DNA of 32,916 bases from Alphaproteobacteria bacterium (GTDB lineage Bacteria; Pseudomonadota; Alphaproteobacteria; Acetobacterales; Acetobacteraceae): positions 1-32,916 of the forward strand of contig JAFKFJ010000198.1 in the NCBI GenBank assembly GCA_017307335.1. The letters run 5' to 3'. Positions within the stretch are counted from its first letter, which is position 1. Each line of letters starts with the position of its first letter. Both the position numbers and the translations under genes were made by a program. Shown here in pieces: positions 14,535-22,043 of the stretch. The notes beneath the pieces were generated by a model. It was not told where the DNA came from, searched no databases, and saw only the letters and a program-made list of their open reading frames with translations.

Positions 14535-14825
14535 ATGAGCGTGGCTGCGAACAGCGAGACCGAGATCCTCGCCACCCTGTCCGGCATCCTGCAGGACCTG
14601 CTCGGCGACGAGGCCATCCATCTCACCATGCAGACCGAGCGGCAGGACGTGCCGGGCTGGGACTCCCTCGCCTACGTCAATTTCATCGTCGCCACCGAGA
14701 TGGCGTTCGGCATCCGCTTCAAGCTCGCCGACGTGGAGTCCTTCCCCGATGTCGGCGCCATCGTGCGCGCGATCGGCGCCATGCGCCCGCCGGGTGGGGC
14801 GCCGGGTGCGGCGCCGGCGCGCTGA
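14535..14825 (+). CDS. acyl carrier protein-like phosphopantetheine carrier
   Basis: The 96-aa protein is a four-helix carrier with the 4'-phosphopantetheine attachment site at Ser44 in GWDSLAYVNF, and an acidic helix with FPDVGAIVRAI. The C-terminal 15 residues are a Gly/Pro/Ala tail. Stand-alone carriers encoded next to MBOAT and SGNH-type genes recall DltC of the D-alanylation system and carriers that feed O-acyltransferases. It starts the downstream unit: the MBOAT gene begins 45 bp after it. The activating enzyme that would load it is not in the window. Confidence 0.88.
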   Translation: MSVAANSETEILATLSGILQDLLGDEAIHLTMQTERQDVPGWDSLAYVNFIVATEMAFGIRFKLADVESFPDVGAIVRAIGAMRPPGGAPGAAPAR

Positions 14826-14870
14826 GCGCCCCGCCCGCGTTTCACGGACCCGCGCACCACGGACCGCGCG

Positions 14871-16481
14871 ATGCTGTTCAACTCCTACGTCTTCCTGCTC
14901 GCCTTCCTGCCGGCGACGCTCATCGGCTTTCACCTGACCGGCCGCTTCGGGCGCGATGCGGCGCTGCTCTGGCTGATCGCCGCCTCGCTCGTCTTCTACG
15001 CCTGGTGGCGGCCGCTCAACGTGCTGCTGATCGCGCCCTCGATCCTGATCAACTACGCGATCGCGCGCGCCCTGCTGCGAGTTGCGGCACCGCGCCCGCG
15101 GCTGGCGCGCGTGCTGCTGCTGGGCGGCATCCTGTTCAACATCGCCTTCCTCGGCTACTTCAAATACGCGCTCTTTCTGACCAGCGTCGCGCATGACGTG
15201 TTCGGCACCAACCGCCTGCTCACCGCGGTGGTGCTGCCGCTCGGCATCTCCTTCATCACCTTCCAGAAGATCGCGTTCCTGGTCGACGTGCATGGCGGGC
15301 GCATCAGCCGCTTCTCGCTGCGCGACTACGCGCTGTTCGTGCTGTTCTTCCCCCAGCTCGTGGCCGGGCCGATCGTGCACTACCGCGAGATGATGCCGCA
15401 GTTCCACGCCGCCCCCTGCCGCTGCCGCGCCGAGGACCTGGCGGTGGGGGCGAGCCTGTTCTGCTTCGGCCTGTTCAAGAAGGGCATCCTCGCCGACCAG
15501 ATCGCGACCTATGTGAGCCCGCTCTACGCCGCCGCGGCCGGCGGCGCGCATCCGGCACTGCTCGATGCGTGGCTCGCCGCTCTCGGCTTCACGCTGCAGA
15601 TCTATTTCGACTTCTCCGGCTACACCGACATGGCGCTGGGGCTCGCGCGCTGCTTCGGCATCCGCCTGCCGATGAACTTCAACTCGCCGCTGCGCGCCAC
15701 CAGCATCATCGAGTTCTGGCTGCGCTGGCATGTCAGCCTGACGCGCTTCCTGACCGCCTACATCTACAACCCGCTCTCGCTCGCCCTCACCCGCCGCCGG
15801 CTGGCGCGCGGCAAGGCGGTGATCGGCCGGCGCACGACGCCGGCCGCCTTCGTGACCCTGCTGCTGTTCCCCACGCTGCTGACCATGTTCCTCTCCGGCC
15901 TGTGGCACGGCGCGGGGTATCAGTACGTGCTCTGGGGCGTGCTGCACGGCGTGTTCCTGTGCATCAACCACGGCTGGCGGCTGCTGCGCACCCGGCTGTG
16001 GCCGAAGGCCCGGCGCGGGACCTGGCCGGGGACGGCGGCCGGCTTCACGCTGACCTTCCTCGCCGTCGTCGCCGCGATGGCGCTGTTCCGCGCCCCCACG
16101 GTCGGCACCGCGCTGCGCCTCTGGGGCGGCATGGCGGGACTGAACGGCACCACCCTGCCGGAGGCGATCTATGCCCATCTCGGCCCCCTGCCCGCGGCGC
16201 TCGGCATCCTGCCCGACTGGTCGGGCGGGGCGCAGTCGCTGGAGGCATGGGCGTGGACCGCCGTGCTGCTCGCGATCGCGCTCGGCCTGCCGAACACGCT
16301 GCACCTGCTGGCGGCGCATGAGCCGGCGCTCGGCGTCAAGCCGCAGGCGGGCGCGGGCTGGCTCGCGCGCCGGCTGCAATGGACGCCCTCCGCGGCCTGG
16401 GCGGTCGGGCTCGCGGTGCTCGGCGCGGCGGGCTTCCTCTCGCTCGGCCGGCTGAGCGAATTTCTCTACTGGCAGTTCTGA
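14871..16481 (+). CDS. MBOAT-family membrane O-acyltransferase (AlgI/DltB type)
   Basis: The 536-aa polytopic protein begins MLFNSYVFLLAFLP, the standard start of AlgI/DltB-type MBOATs. It contains the FFPQLVAGPIVHYREMMPQF signature, FDFSGYTDMALGLARCFGI, and the catalytic region FLSGLWHGAGYQYVLWGVLHG with His346 as the likely active residue. It moves an acyl group across or at the inner membrane to an extracytoplasmic glycan, commonly alginate, cellulose, teichoic acid or other polysaccharide. Its stop overlaps the next start (TGATG), so it is coupled to the SGNH-like partner, the usual pairing. The upstream carrier-protein gene suggests a carrier-bound rather than free CoA acyl donor. Confidence 0.92.
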   Translation: MLFNSYVFLLAFLPATLIGFHLTGRFGRDAALLWLIAASLVFYAWWRPLNVLLIAPSILINYAIARALLRVAAPRPRLARVLLLGGILFNIAFLGYFKYALFLTSVAHDVFGTNRLLTAVVLPLGISFITFQKIAFLVDVHGGRISRFSLRDYALFVLFFPQLVAGPIVHYREMMPQFHAAPCRCRAEDLAVGASLFCFGLFKKGILADQIATYVSPLYAAAAGGAHPALLDAWLAALGFTLQIYFDFSGYTDMALGLARCFGIRLPMNFNSPLRATSIIEFWLRWHVSLTRFLTAYIYNPLSLALTRRRLARGKAVIGRRTTPAAFVTLLLFPTLLTMFLSGLWHGAGYQYVLWGVLHGVFLCINHGWRLLRTRLWPKARRGTWPGTAAGFTLTFLAVVAAMALFRAPTVGTALRLWGGMAGLNGTTLPEAIYAHLGPLPAALGILPDWSGGAQSLEAWAWTAVLLAIALGLPNTLHLLAAHEPALGVKPQAGAGWLARRLQWTPSAAWAVGLAVLGAAGFLSLGRLSEFLYWQF

Positions 16482-17686
16482 TGGCGCCCCCGACCATCCC
16501 GGCGCGGCGGTTCTGCCTGGTCTGGCTCGGCGCGCTGCTGGCCATCCTGGCCGTGGTGGCGGGGTTCGACGCCGCCGTCGACCCCTATGCCGTCTTCGGC
16601 GCGCCGCGGCTGGCCGGGTTCAACGCCCGCAAGATCGCCGCCGCCCCGCAGCAGCGCATGGCCAAGACCTACGAGGTCGAGCGGATCCGTCCGGTCACCG
16701 TCCTGCTCGGCAGCTCCCGCGTGGATATCGGCCTCGACCCGGCGAGCCCGGCGTGGCCGGTGGCGATGCGGCCGGTGTTCAACTACGGGCTTGACGGCAT
16801 GGGGCTGCGCCAGGCCCGGGCGGCGCTGATGCAGGCGGCGGCGACCGGGCGGCTGCGCAACGCGGTCCTGGTGCTCGACCCCGACCTCGGCGGCGATGCC
16901 CCCGCCCCGCCCGGGCCGCCGGACGAGACCGAGCGGCGGCTGCTGGTGCGCACCGGCGGCGACGGCACCGCGCTCGTGCCCAACCCGGCGCGGCGCCGGC
17001 AGCATCTCTCCGACCTCTTCCTCTCCGCCCTCAGCCTCGGCGCGCTGCGCGACAGCGTGCGCACCGTGCTGGGGCAGGACGATCCCGGCGCCGCCGATCT
17101 CAGCCCCGCCGGGGCGACGGGCGAGAACCGGTTCCGCGCCTGGGCGGCGGCGAGCGGCTATCACGCCATGTTCGCCCAGAAGGACGCGGCCAACGCGGAG
17201 AAGCTGGCGGCGGCGGCGCGCTGGGTCGCGGCCCATCCCGATGCCGCGCCCGATCTCGGGGCGGTGGCGCGGATCATCGCCTTCTGCCGTGCCCACGGCC
17301 TGCGCCTCGTCATCATCATCCCGCCGGTGCACGAGCACCTGCTGAACCAGATCGCGGCGCACGGCCTCGCCGACCGCTTCGCCCGGTGGAAGGCCGGCCT
17401 CGCCGCCCTGGTGCCGGCCAGCGACGCAGCGGTGCAACTGTGGGATTTCAGCGGCGCCGGCCCCTATGTGAGCGAGCCGATGCCGCCGCCCGACGACCGG
17501 CACACCATGCTGCGCTGGTTCTGGGACCCGACGCATTTCACCAGGGCGCTCGGCGAGCGGCTGCTGCGGCGCGTGCTCGGCGGGCCGGCGGACGGGTTCG
17601 GCGCGCGGCTGACCGCCGAGGTGAACACCAAGGCGGATACCAGGGCGGGCGGCAAGCCGCAGGACGTGGCGCGGGCGCAGCCCTGA
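16481..17686 (+). CDS. membrane-anchored SGNH-like partner of the MBOAT (AlgJ/AlgX/DltD-type role)
   Basis: The 401-aa protein has one N-terminal transmembrane helix (about 12-30) and a large periplasmic domain. Motifs fit the SGNH fold: LLGSSRVDIGL with candidate nucleophile Ser78 or Ser79, the NYGLDGMG block near 101-108, and a C-terminal WDPTHF with Asp349 and His352. Such proteins complete acyl transfer to the glycan after the MBOAT. The ATG at 16481 shares one base with the MBOAT stop; an upstream in-frame ATG (16379) lies inside the MBOAT gene and would add non-membrane residues. It closes the carrier-MBOAT-SGNH unit and lies next to the replication origin. Confidence 0.82.
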   Translation: MAPPTIPARRFCLVWLGALLAILAVVAGFDAAVDPYAVFGAPRLAGFNARKIAAAPQQRMAKTYEVERIRPVTVLLGSSRVDIGLDPASPAWPVAMRPVFNYGLDGMGLRQARAALMQAAATGRLRNAVLVLDPDLGGDAPAPPGPPDETERRLLVRTGGDGTALVPNPARRRQHLSDLFLSALSLGALRDSVRTVLGQDDPGAADLSPAGATGENRFRAWAAASGYHAMFAQKDAANAEKLAAAARWVAAHPDAAPDLGAVARIIAFCRAHGLRLVIIIPPVHEHLLNQIAAHGLADRFARWKAGLAALVPASDAAVQLWDFSGAGPYVSEPMPPPDDRHTMLRWFWDPTHFTRALGERLLRRVLGGPADGFGARLTAEVNTKADTRAGGKPQDVARAQP

Positions 17687-17719
17687 GGCCGCCGCCGGCG
17701 GGCGCGTCGCCGGCAATTG

Positions 17720-17742
17720 CCTCATGCCATCATGAGGTCATG
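17720..17742. promoter_or_regulatory. CATGAGG-type motif cluster left of the origin
   Basis: CCTCATGCCATCATGAGGTC and the following ATG contain three overlapping CATG-centred half sites in both orientations. Closely related clusters flank parA and follow the RHH gene, suggesting sites for the RHH partition protein or a partition centromere. The binding protein is inferred. Confidence 0.5.
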
Positions 17743-17767
17743 CCGCGGCCGAGTCGCGACCGCCCGG

Positions 17768-17979
17768 GTGGGGACTCTTGCGGGGAGCGCGGCGCCGGGC
17801 CGGCAGAGTTATCCACAGGGCGGGCGGGGACTCTTGCGGGAAACGGTGGGGACTCTTGCGGGGACGCCGGACGGAAAAGTGCCGAGTCGCGCAATCTATC
17901 CCGAGGACTCTTGCGGGACATACTAGTACTAGAATCACTAATAGCCTTACCTAGTAGTTGTTCCCGCAAAAGTCCCCGG
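17768..17979. other. iteron-type plasmid replication origin
   Basis: Five copies of an 18-bp iteron surround a DnaA box. Forward copies of GTGGGGACTCTTGCGGGG or close variants lie at 17768-17785, 17824-17841, 17846-17863 and 17901-17918. An inverted copy (TCCCGCAAAAGTCCCCGG) lies at 17962-17979. Between the forward and inverted copies is a short A/T-rich stretch (17919-17960) containing ACTAGTACTAGAATCACTA, the best candidate for the strand-opening region. The repA gene starts 107 bp downstream. This matches iteron-controlled plasmid origins in which the initiator binds the repeats and handcuffing limits copy number. Confidence 0.88.
17809..17817 (+). promoter_or_regulatory. consensus DnaA box in the origin
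   Basis: TTATCCACA is an exact match to the high-affinity DnaA box. It lies between iterons 1 and 2, where host DnaA usually assists iteron plasmid initiators. Confidence 0.85.
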
Positions 17980-18086
17980 CGACTTTCCGCAACGAGGCCG
18001 GCATAGTGCCCTCCTGTCGTGCTGCTCATCGTGATGCCGCAACCAGGACGCAGACAGGAAGCAAGAGGCTGACAGGCAGGAAGCCG

Positions 18087-19007
18087 ATGGGAACGGTGCA
18101 CGAGCTGATCGAGAAGCACGGGCGCGGGGCGGCGCTGCAGGCCGAGATCGATCGGCGCGTGGTCGACGCGGCGATGCGCTACATGAGCGACGAGGACGGC
18201 GATGTCGGCTTCGTCTACTCGGGCTGGGCCCAAGCCGCCCTGCCCCATCGCCGCCTGCCCGACGAGCATACCTGGCAGATCCAGACCGAGAAGGTGACGC
18301 TCCTGGTCGAGCCCGGGCGGCGCCTCGTCGACGGCCGGCCGGTGCTGGTGGGCGTTCCGTACGGCTCGCGCGCCCGGCTGATCATGCTCTACCTGCAGAC
18401 CGAGGCGCTGCGCACCGGCTCGCGCGAGGTCGAGCTCGGCCGCAGCCTGCGCGCCTGGCTCGCCCGCATGGGCATCCCGCACGGCGGCAAGTCGATCAAG
18501 GAGGTGCGCGAGCAGGCCGAGCGCATCTCGCGCTGCCGGCTGACCTTCCACATCCAGCAGGGCGGCCGCGCCGGGCTGATCAACCAGCACATCGTCGACA
18601 CCGCCCTGTTCCTCGACAGCGACGATCCCGCACAGGGCAGCCTGTTCCTGGAGACCGCGCGGCTGTCGGAGACGTTCTTCGAGCAACTGCAGCGCCATCC
18701 GGTGCCGATCGAGGAAGCGGCGATCCGCGCCATCAACAACAACTCCATGGCGCTCGACATCTACTGCTGGCTCGCCTACCGGCTGCACGTGCTGCCCGGG
18801 GCGCGCAGCGTGAGCTGGAAGGCGCTGCATGCGCAGTTCGGCGGCGGGTTCGGCCGGCTCGACCATTTCCGGCCGCGCTTCCTGGAGAACCTCGCCCTGG
18901 CGCTGGCGGTCTACCGCGACGCGCGGGTGGAGGTCGGCACCAAGGGCCTGTCGCTGGAGCCCTCGCGCCCGCCGGTGCCGCCGCGGGCCATGATCGGCTC
19001 CCGCTAA
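18087..19007 (+). CDS. repA: plasmid replication initiator (RepA_C family)
   Basis: The 306-aa protein resembles the RepA_C-type plasmid initiators of alphaproteobacteria. Recognisable parts are VPYGSRARLIMLYLQTEALR, SREVELGRSLRAWLARMGI, and a C-terminal LYxxLA-like NSMALDIYCWLAYRLHVL with FRPRFLENLALAL, which together suggest winged-helix DNA-binding units. The ATG at 18087 has AGGAAG 5-11 bp upstream; a longer open frame back to 17958 would start inside an iteron. Iterons lie on both sides (the origin upstream, further copies at 19005-19078 downstream), as expected for a protein that binds them for initiation and autorepression. It forms a module with parA and the RHH gene. Confidence 0.88.
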   Translation: MGTVHELIEKHGRGAALQAEIDRRVVDAAMRYMSDEDGDVGFVYSGWAQAALPHRRLPDEHTWQIQTEKVTLLVEPGRRLVDGRPVLVGVPYGSRARLIMLYLQTEALRTGSREVELGRSLRAWLARMGIPHGGKSIKEVREQAERISRCRLTFHIQQGGRAGLINQHIVDTALFLDSDDPAQGSLFLETARLSETFFEQLQRHPVPIEEAAIRAINNNSMALDIYCWLAYRLHVLPGARSVSWKALHAQFGGGFGRLDHFRPRFLENLALALAVYRDARVEVGTKGLSLEPSRPPVPPRAMIGSR

Positions 19008-19078
19008 AGTCCCCACCGCGCGCCGGATGGCGGTTCGCCGCCGCCCACGACGGGAAGTTTCCCCGCAAAAGTCCCCAC
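19005..19078 (-). repeat. downstream iterons in inverted orientation
   Basis: A full inverted iteron (CCCCGCAAAAGTCCCCAC) lies at 19061-19078, and a partial one (AAAGTCCCCACC) overlaps the repA stop at 19006-19017. They match the reverse complement of the origin iterons. The position between repA and parA suggests copy-number control (handcuffing) or RepA control of the par operon. Confidence 0.75.
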
Positions 19079-19086
19079 TCCCATTT

Positions 19087-19129
19087 CCTCATGAGGTCAT
19101 GCCATCATGCGGCAAGGATGGCATGAGGT
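19087..19129. promoter_or_regulatory. CATGAGG-type cluster in the parA leader (candidate operator/parS)
   Basis: The 10-bp palindrome CCTCATGAGG (19087-19096) is followed by TCATGCCATCATGCGG and GGCATGAGG, giving several half sites within 43 bp. The cluster ends 10 bp before the parA ATG (19139). RHH partners of small ParA proteins normally repress their own operon from such repeats, so autoregulation is the leading interpretation. Confidence 0.6.
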
Positions 19130-19138
19130 ATTGAGACC

Positions 19139-19795
19139 ATGCGGGTGGTCGCATTCGCCTCCGACAAGGGCGGCATGGGCAAGACCACGGCCTGCCTCAA
19201 CCTTGCCTGTGCGGCGGTGGAAGACGGGTACGAGTGCGCGGTGCTCGACCTCGACCCGCAGGCCTCGGCCGGCCGCTGGGCGCGGGTGCGCAAGCGCGCC
19301 GGCCTGCCGCCCCGCCCGCTCGCCGAGACCTGCGTGGCCCTCGACCTCGACGAACGGCTGGCCGAGCTGCGCACGGCCGGCGCCGGCGTGGTGTTTCTCG
19401 ACACCGCCGGTCGCGACAACAACGCGATCAGCGCCGCGGTGGCGGCGGCCGACCTCGTGCTGGTGCCGTGCCATCCGACCGACCTCGAACTGTCGACGCT
19501 CGGGCCCAGCTTCGCGCGGCTGCGGGCGGAGCGGCGGGCGCACCACGTGCTGCTGATCGACTGGGCGGCCGGGGCCACGCGCCGCCGCGCCGACGCCACG
19601 GAGGCGATCCTGCGCGCCGGCGGCAGCGTGGTGCCCGCGGGCTACACGCACCGTGCCGACTACCGCGTCGCCCTGGAGCAGGGGCAGGGCGTCACCGAGT
19701 TCCAGCCCTGGCAGGCGGCGGCGCAGGAGATGCGCGCGCTGTGGACCTGGCTGCGCGACGAGCTGCATCTCGTGCGCGGCGCCGCGGCGGCGTAG
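19139..19795 (+). CDS. parA: ParA-family partition ATPase
   Basis: The 218-aa protein is a small (type Ib) ParA. It has a deviant Walker A motif KGGMGKTT at residues 10-17 with the signature Lys10, a Walker B-like VVFLDTAGRD near 80, and LVPCHPTDLEL. It lacks the N-terminal HTH of type Ia ParAs, so operon control falls to the partner protein. It drives segregation of the replicon by dynamic nucleoid binding. It lies 131 bp after repA and 13 bp before the RHH gene, forming a rep-par module. Confidence 0.92.
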   Translation: MRVVAFASDKGGMGKTTACLNLACAAVEDGYECAVLDLDPQASAGRWARVRKRAGLPPRPLAETCVALDLDERLAELRTAGAGVVFLDTAGRDNNAISAAVAAADLVLVPCHPTDLELSTLGPSFARLRAERRAHHVLLIDWAAGATRRRADATEAILRAGGSVVPAGYTHRADYRVALEQGQGVTEFQPWQAAAQEMRALWTWLRDELHLVRGAAAA

Positions 19796-19808
19796 GGGAG
19801 GGAGAGGA

Positions 19809-20123
19809 ATGGCACGCAAACCGACCGCGATCGCGGCCCTCGACATCGTGGCCGAAGGGCTGGCGCAGCCCGACGGGCTGGCCGAGCGCCTCGCACGCAG
19901 CCGCGCCGCCCGCCCGGCCGCGACGCCCGCGCCCGTCGCCCCGGTCGAGCGCAACGCCTGGCGGCGGGGCAAGACGCTCCTGCAGGTGGCGCTGCCGGAG
20001 CAGGTGCATCTCGAGCTTGCCATCCTCGCCAAGCGGCGGCGGCTGACGCTGAGCCGGCTGGTGAAGGACGCGCTCAACGAATGGCTGGAGCGGCACGGCC
20101 ACGCGCTGCGGGTGCCGGAATAG
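19809..20123 (+). CDS. ribbon-helix-helix ParA partner (centromere-binding protein)
   Basis: The 104-aa protein has a flexible basic, Ala/Pro-rich N-terminus (about 1-50) and a C-terminal RHH fold: strand KTLLQVALP, helix QVHLELAILAKRR, helix LSRLVKDALNEWLERHG. This order matches ParG/omega-type centromere-binding proteins, whose mobile N-terminus stimulates the ParA ATPase and whose RHH binds parS and the operator. The ATG at 19809 has GGGAGAGG immediately upstream; the longer open frame upstream overlaps parA. Likely binding sites are the CATGAGG-type clusters at 17720, 19087 and 20139. Confidence 0.83.
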   Translation: MARKPTAIAALDIVAEGLAQPDGLAERLARSRAARPAATPAPVAPVERNAWRRGKTLLQVALPEQVHLELAILAKRRRLTLSRLVKDALNEWLERHGHALRVPE

Positions 20124-20138
20124 GGCGCCGCCGTCCGG

Positions 20139-20191
20139 TTCATGACCTTATGACCTCATGAGCGCATGCTGTCCGGGCCATCGGGCCGGAC
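20139..20191. promoter_or_regulatory. CATGAGG-type cluster plus hairpin after the par genes
   Basis: TTCATGACCTTATGACCTCA with the following TGAGC (20139-20163) repeats the half sites seen before parA. A stem of GTCCGG (20171-20176) and CCGGAC (20186-20191) follows and may end the par transcript. The remainder up to the next gene at 20254 contains a small GCGTG/CACGC dyad at 20236-20249. Confidence 0.5.
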
Positions 20192-20253
20192 CACCGGGTG
20201 CGCGGGCGAACTTCGATGCAGAATCCGAACGCGCTGCGTGCTAACACGCCGCG

Positions 20254-21906
20254 GTGACCCTTCCGCAGAAAGTCCAATTCCGGCTTGCGATCGGGCTGCT
20301 GCTGGTGGCGGCCGCGGTGCTGTTCGCGACCGCGCCGCGCGACGGCGTGTTCTGGTGGAGCGACGCGCCGCGGCATGCGCTGAACGGGGTGTTCCTGCAC
20401 GACCTCGTGCTGGCGATGCCGGTGCGGCACCTGAAGCAATGGGCGGTCGACTACTATCTGCAGTATCCGGCGCTGACGATCATGTTCTATCCGCCGCTGC
20501 TCGCGGTGGGCGAGATGCTGAGCTATTTTGTCTTCGGCATCTCGCAGGCCGCCGCGGTGGCGCCGGTGGCCCTCGCCAATGCCGGGCTCGGGGTCGCGGC
20601 GTTCCTGCTCGCGCGCCGCTGGCTGCCGCTCTGGCAGGCCTGGGCGGCGGGGCTGCTGCTCGCGGGGCTGCCGGAGGTGGCGCTGTGGGCGCGCCAGCCG
20701 ATGACCGACGTGCCGGCCTTCGCCCTCCTGGCCTGGAGCGCGCTGTTCCTGCTGCGCCATGTCGAGACGGCGCGGCTGCGCGACCTCGCCGCGGCGGCGG
20801 CGTTCTTCGTGCTCGGGCTCTACGCCAAGCAGAGCATCGCCTTTCTCGCCCCGGTGGTGCTGCTCGTGCTCTGGCAGCGGCACGGGCTCGCGCTGCTGCG
20901 CCAGTGGCGCATCTGGGCGCTGGCGGGCGCGGTGGTGCTCGCGGTGCTGCCGCTGGTCGCGATGACGGTGCTGTTCGGCCACGGCAACGTGCAGTCGGTG
21001 GTCGCGATCCGGGACTCCCACGTCTCGCGGCTGAGCCTCGCCGGCTGGCTCTACTACGCCCGCCTGCTGCCGCAGCAGGCGGGGTGGTGCGTGACGGTGC
21101 TGGCCGCGATCTTCGTCGCCGGCATGCTCGTCCGGCCGCGCTGGCGGCTCGGCGCGCCGGGCAACTGGCTGCTGCTCGGCTGGCTGGTCGCGGCGTATCT
21201 GTTCTTCTCGGCGATCGACCTCAAGGACGGGCGGCTCGATGTCGCGATCCTGCTGCCGGTCGCGCTGTTCGCGGTGCTCGCGATCAACCGGCTGCTCTCC
21301 GAGCCCTGGGCCGAGCCCTGGGCCGAACCGTGGGCTGATGGGGCGGCGATCCTGCTCGCGGTGCTGGGCCTGGGCTACACGCTCGCCTTCGCGCCGGTGC
21401 CGCGGGTGACCGGCTATCGCGAGGCGGCGGCGTGGATCGCGGCCAACACGCCGCCCGACGCGGTGGTGGCGTTCTCCGGCCAGCGCGACGGCGCCTTCAT
21501 CTTCAACCTGCGCACGCTTGACCCCGACCGGCGCCATACCGTCATCCGCGCCGACAAGCTGCTGCTCGGCATCGCCATCCGCCGCGAGCTCGGCGTGGTG
21601 GAGAAAACCGCCGATCCGGCCGCGATCATCGCGGCACTGCAACGCTATGGCGTGAGCTATGTCGTGGCACAGCAGGATTTCTGGACCGACCTGAAGCCGA
21701 TGGCGGCGCTGCAGACCGCCCTCGGCTCCGACGCCTTCGCGCGCGTGGCGACGATCCCGGTCACCGCGACCATCCCGCACACCGACACGGAACTGCGCCT
21801 CTACCGCAGCCTGCTGCCGCCGCCGGCCAAACGCGCCCCGCTCACGGTCGACCTGCCGATCATCGGCGAGCGCTTCAAGGCCGACGCCGCACAGAAGAAA
21901 CCCTGA
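20254..21906 (+). CDS. polytopic GT39/GT83-like (ArnT/PMT-type) glycosyltransferase
   Basis: The 550-aa protein has many hydrophobic helices through about residue 385, followed by a soluble C-terminal domain of about 165 residues. The first periplasmic loop contains WWSDAPRHALNG, with the acidic residue typical of polyprenyl-phosphate-sugar-dependent GT-C enzymes. Later segments include LPEVALWARQPMTDVPAFAL and LYAKQSIAFLAPVV. It should transfer a sugar from a polyprenyl phosphate donor to a lipid or glycan acceptor on the periplasmic face. It starts with GTG. A small in-frame triplication (EPWAEPWAEPWAD, DNA 21301-21336) lies in a loop before a helix. The HAD-UbiA and EmrE-like genes downstream plausibly make and flip its donor. 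Confidence 0.8.
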   Translation: MTLPQKVQFRLAIGLLLVAAAVLFATAPRDGVFWWSDAPRHALNGVFLHDLVLAMPVRHLKQWAVDYYLQYPALTIMFYPPLLAVGEMLSYFVFGISQAAAVAPVALANAGLGVAAFLLARRWLPLWQAWAAGLLLAGLPEVALWARQPMTDVPAFALLAWSALFLLRHVETARLRDLAAAAAFFVLGLYAKQSIAFLAPVVLLVLWQRHGLALLRQWRIWALAGAVVLAVLPLVAMTVLFGHGNVQSVVAIRDSHVSRLSLAGWLYYARLLPQQAGWCVTVLAAIFVAGMLVRPRWRLGAPGNWLLLGWLVAAYLFFSAIDLKDGRLDVAILLPVALFAVLAINRLLSEPWAEPWAEPWADGAAILLAVLGLGYTLAFAPVPRVTGYREAAAWIAANTPPDAVVAFSGQRDGAFIFNLRTLDPDRRHTVIRADKLLLGIAIRRELGVVEKTADPAAIIAALQRYGVSYVVAQQDFWTDLKPMAALQTALGSDAFARVATIPVTATIPHTDTELRLYRSLLPPPAKRAPLTVDLPIIGERFKADAAQKKP

Positions 21907-21979
21907 AGCGGGGCGGCCGGAAGTCGGGCAGCCGCCGGGGCCGATGGCACATTCTTAACCGCATCGCGTCAGGAACGCA

Positions 21980-22008
21980 TTGAAGATAACTTCGCCGCTG
22001 TTCTAAAA
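21980..22008 (+). promoter_or_regulatory. candidate sigma70-type promoter before the HAD-UbiA gene
   Basis: TTGAAG (21980-21985) and CTAAAA (22003-22008) are separated by 17 bp in the only A/T-enriched part of this 137-bp gap, 35 bp before the GTG start. The match is moderate. Confidence 0.3.
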
Positions 22009-22043
22009 CCCGGCGGCCGGCGGCGTGACGAGAGGAGAAGGCG

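Noticed and set aside
14418..16379. 653-aa minus-strand frame opposite the carrier protein and MBOAT genes
   Set aside because: Low-complexity Arg/Gln/Glu-rich shadow of the MBOAT coding strand with no recognisable domain.
21301..21336. 12-bp triplicate repeat in the GT-C glycosyltransferase gene as a mobile or regulatory element
   Set aside because: It is in frame (EPWA units) and lies in a hydrophilic loop, so it is a simple coding repeat.
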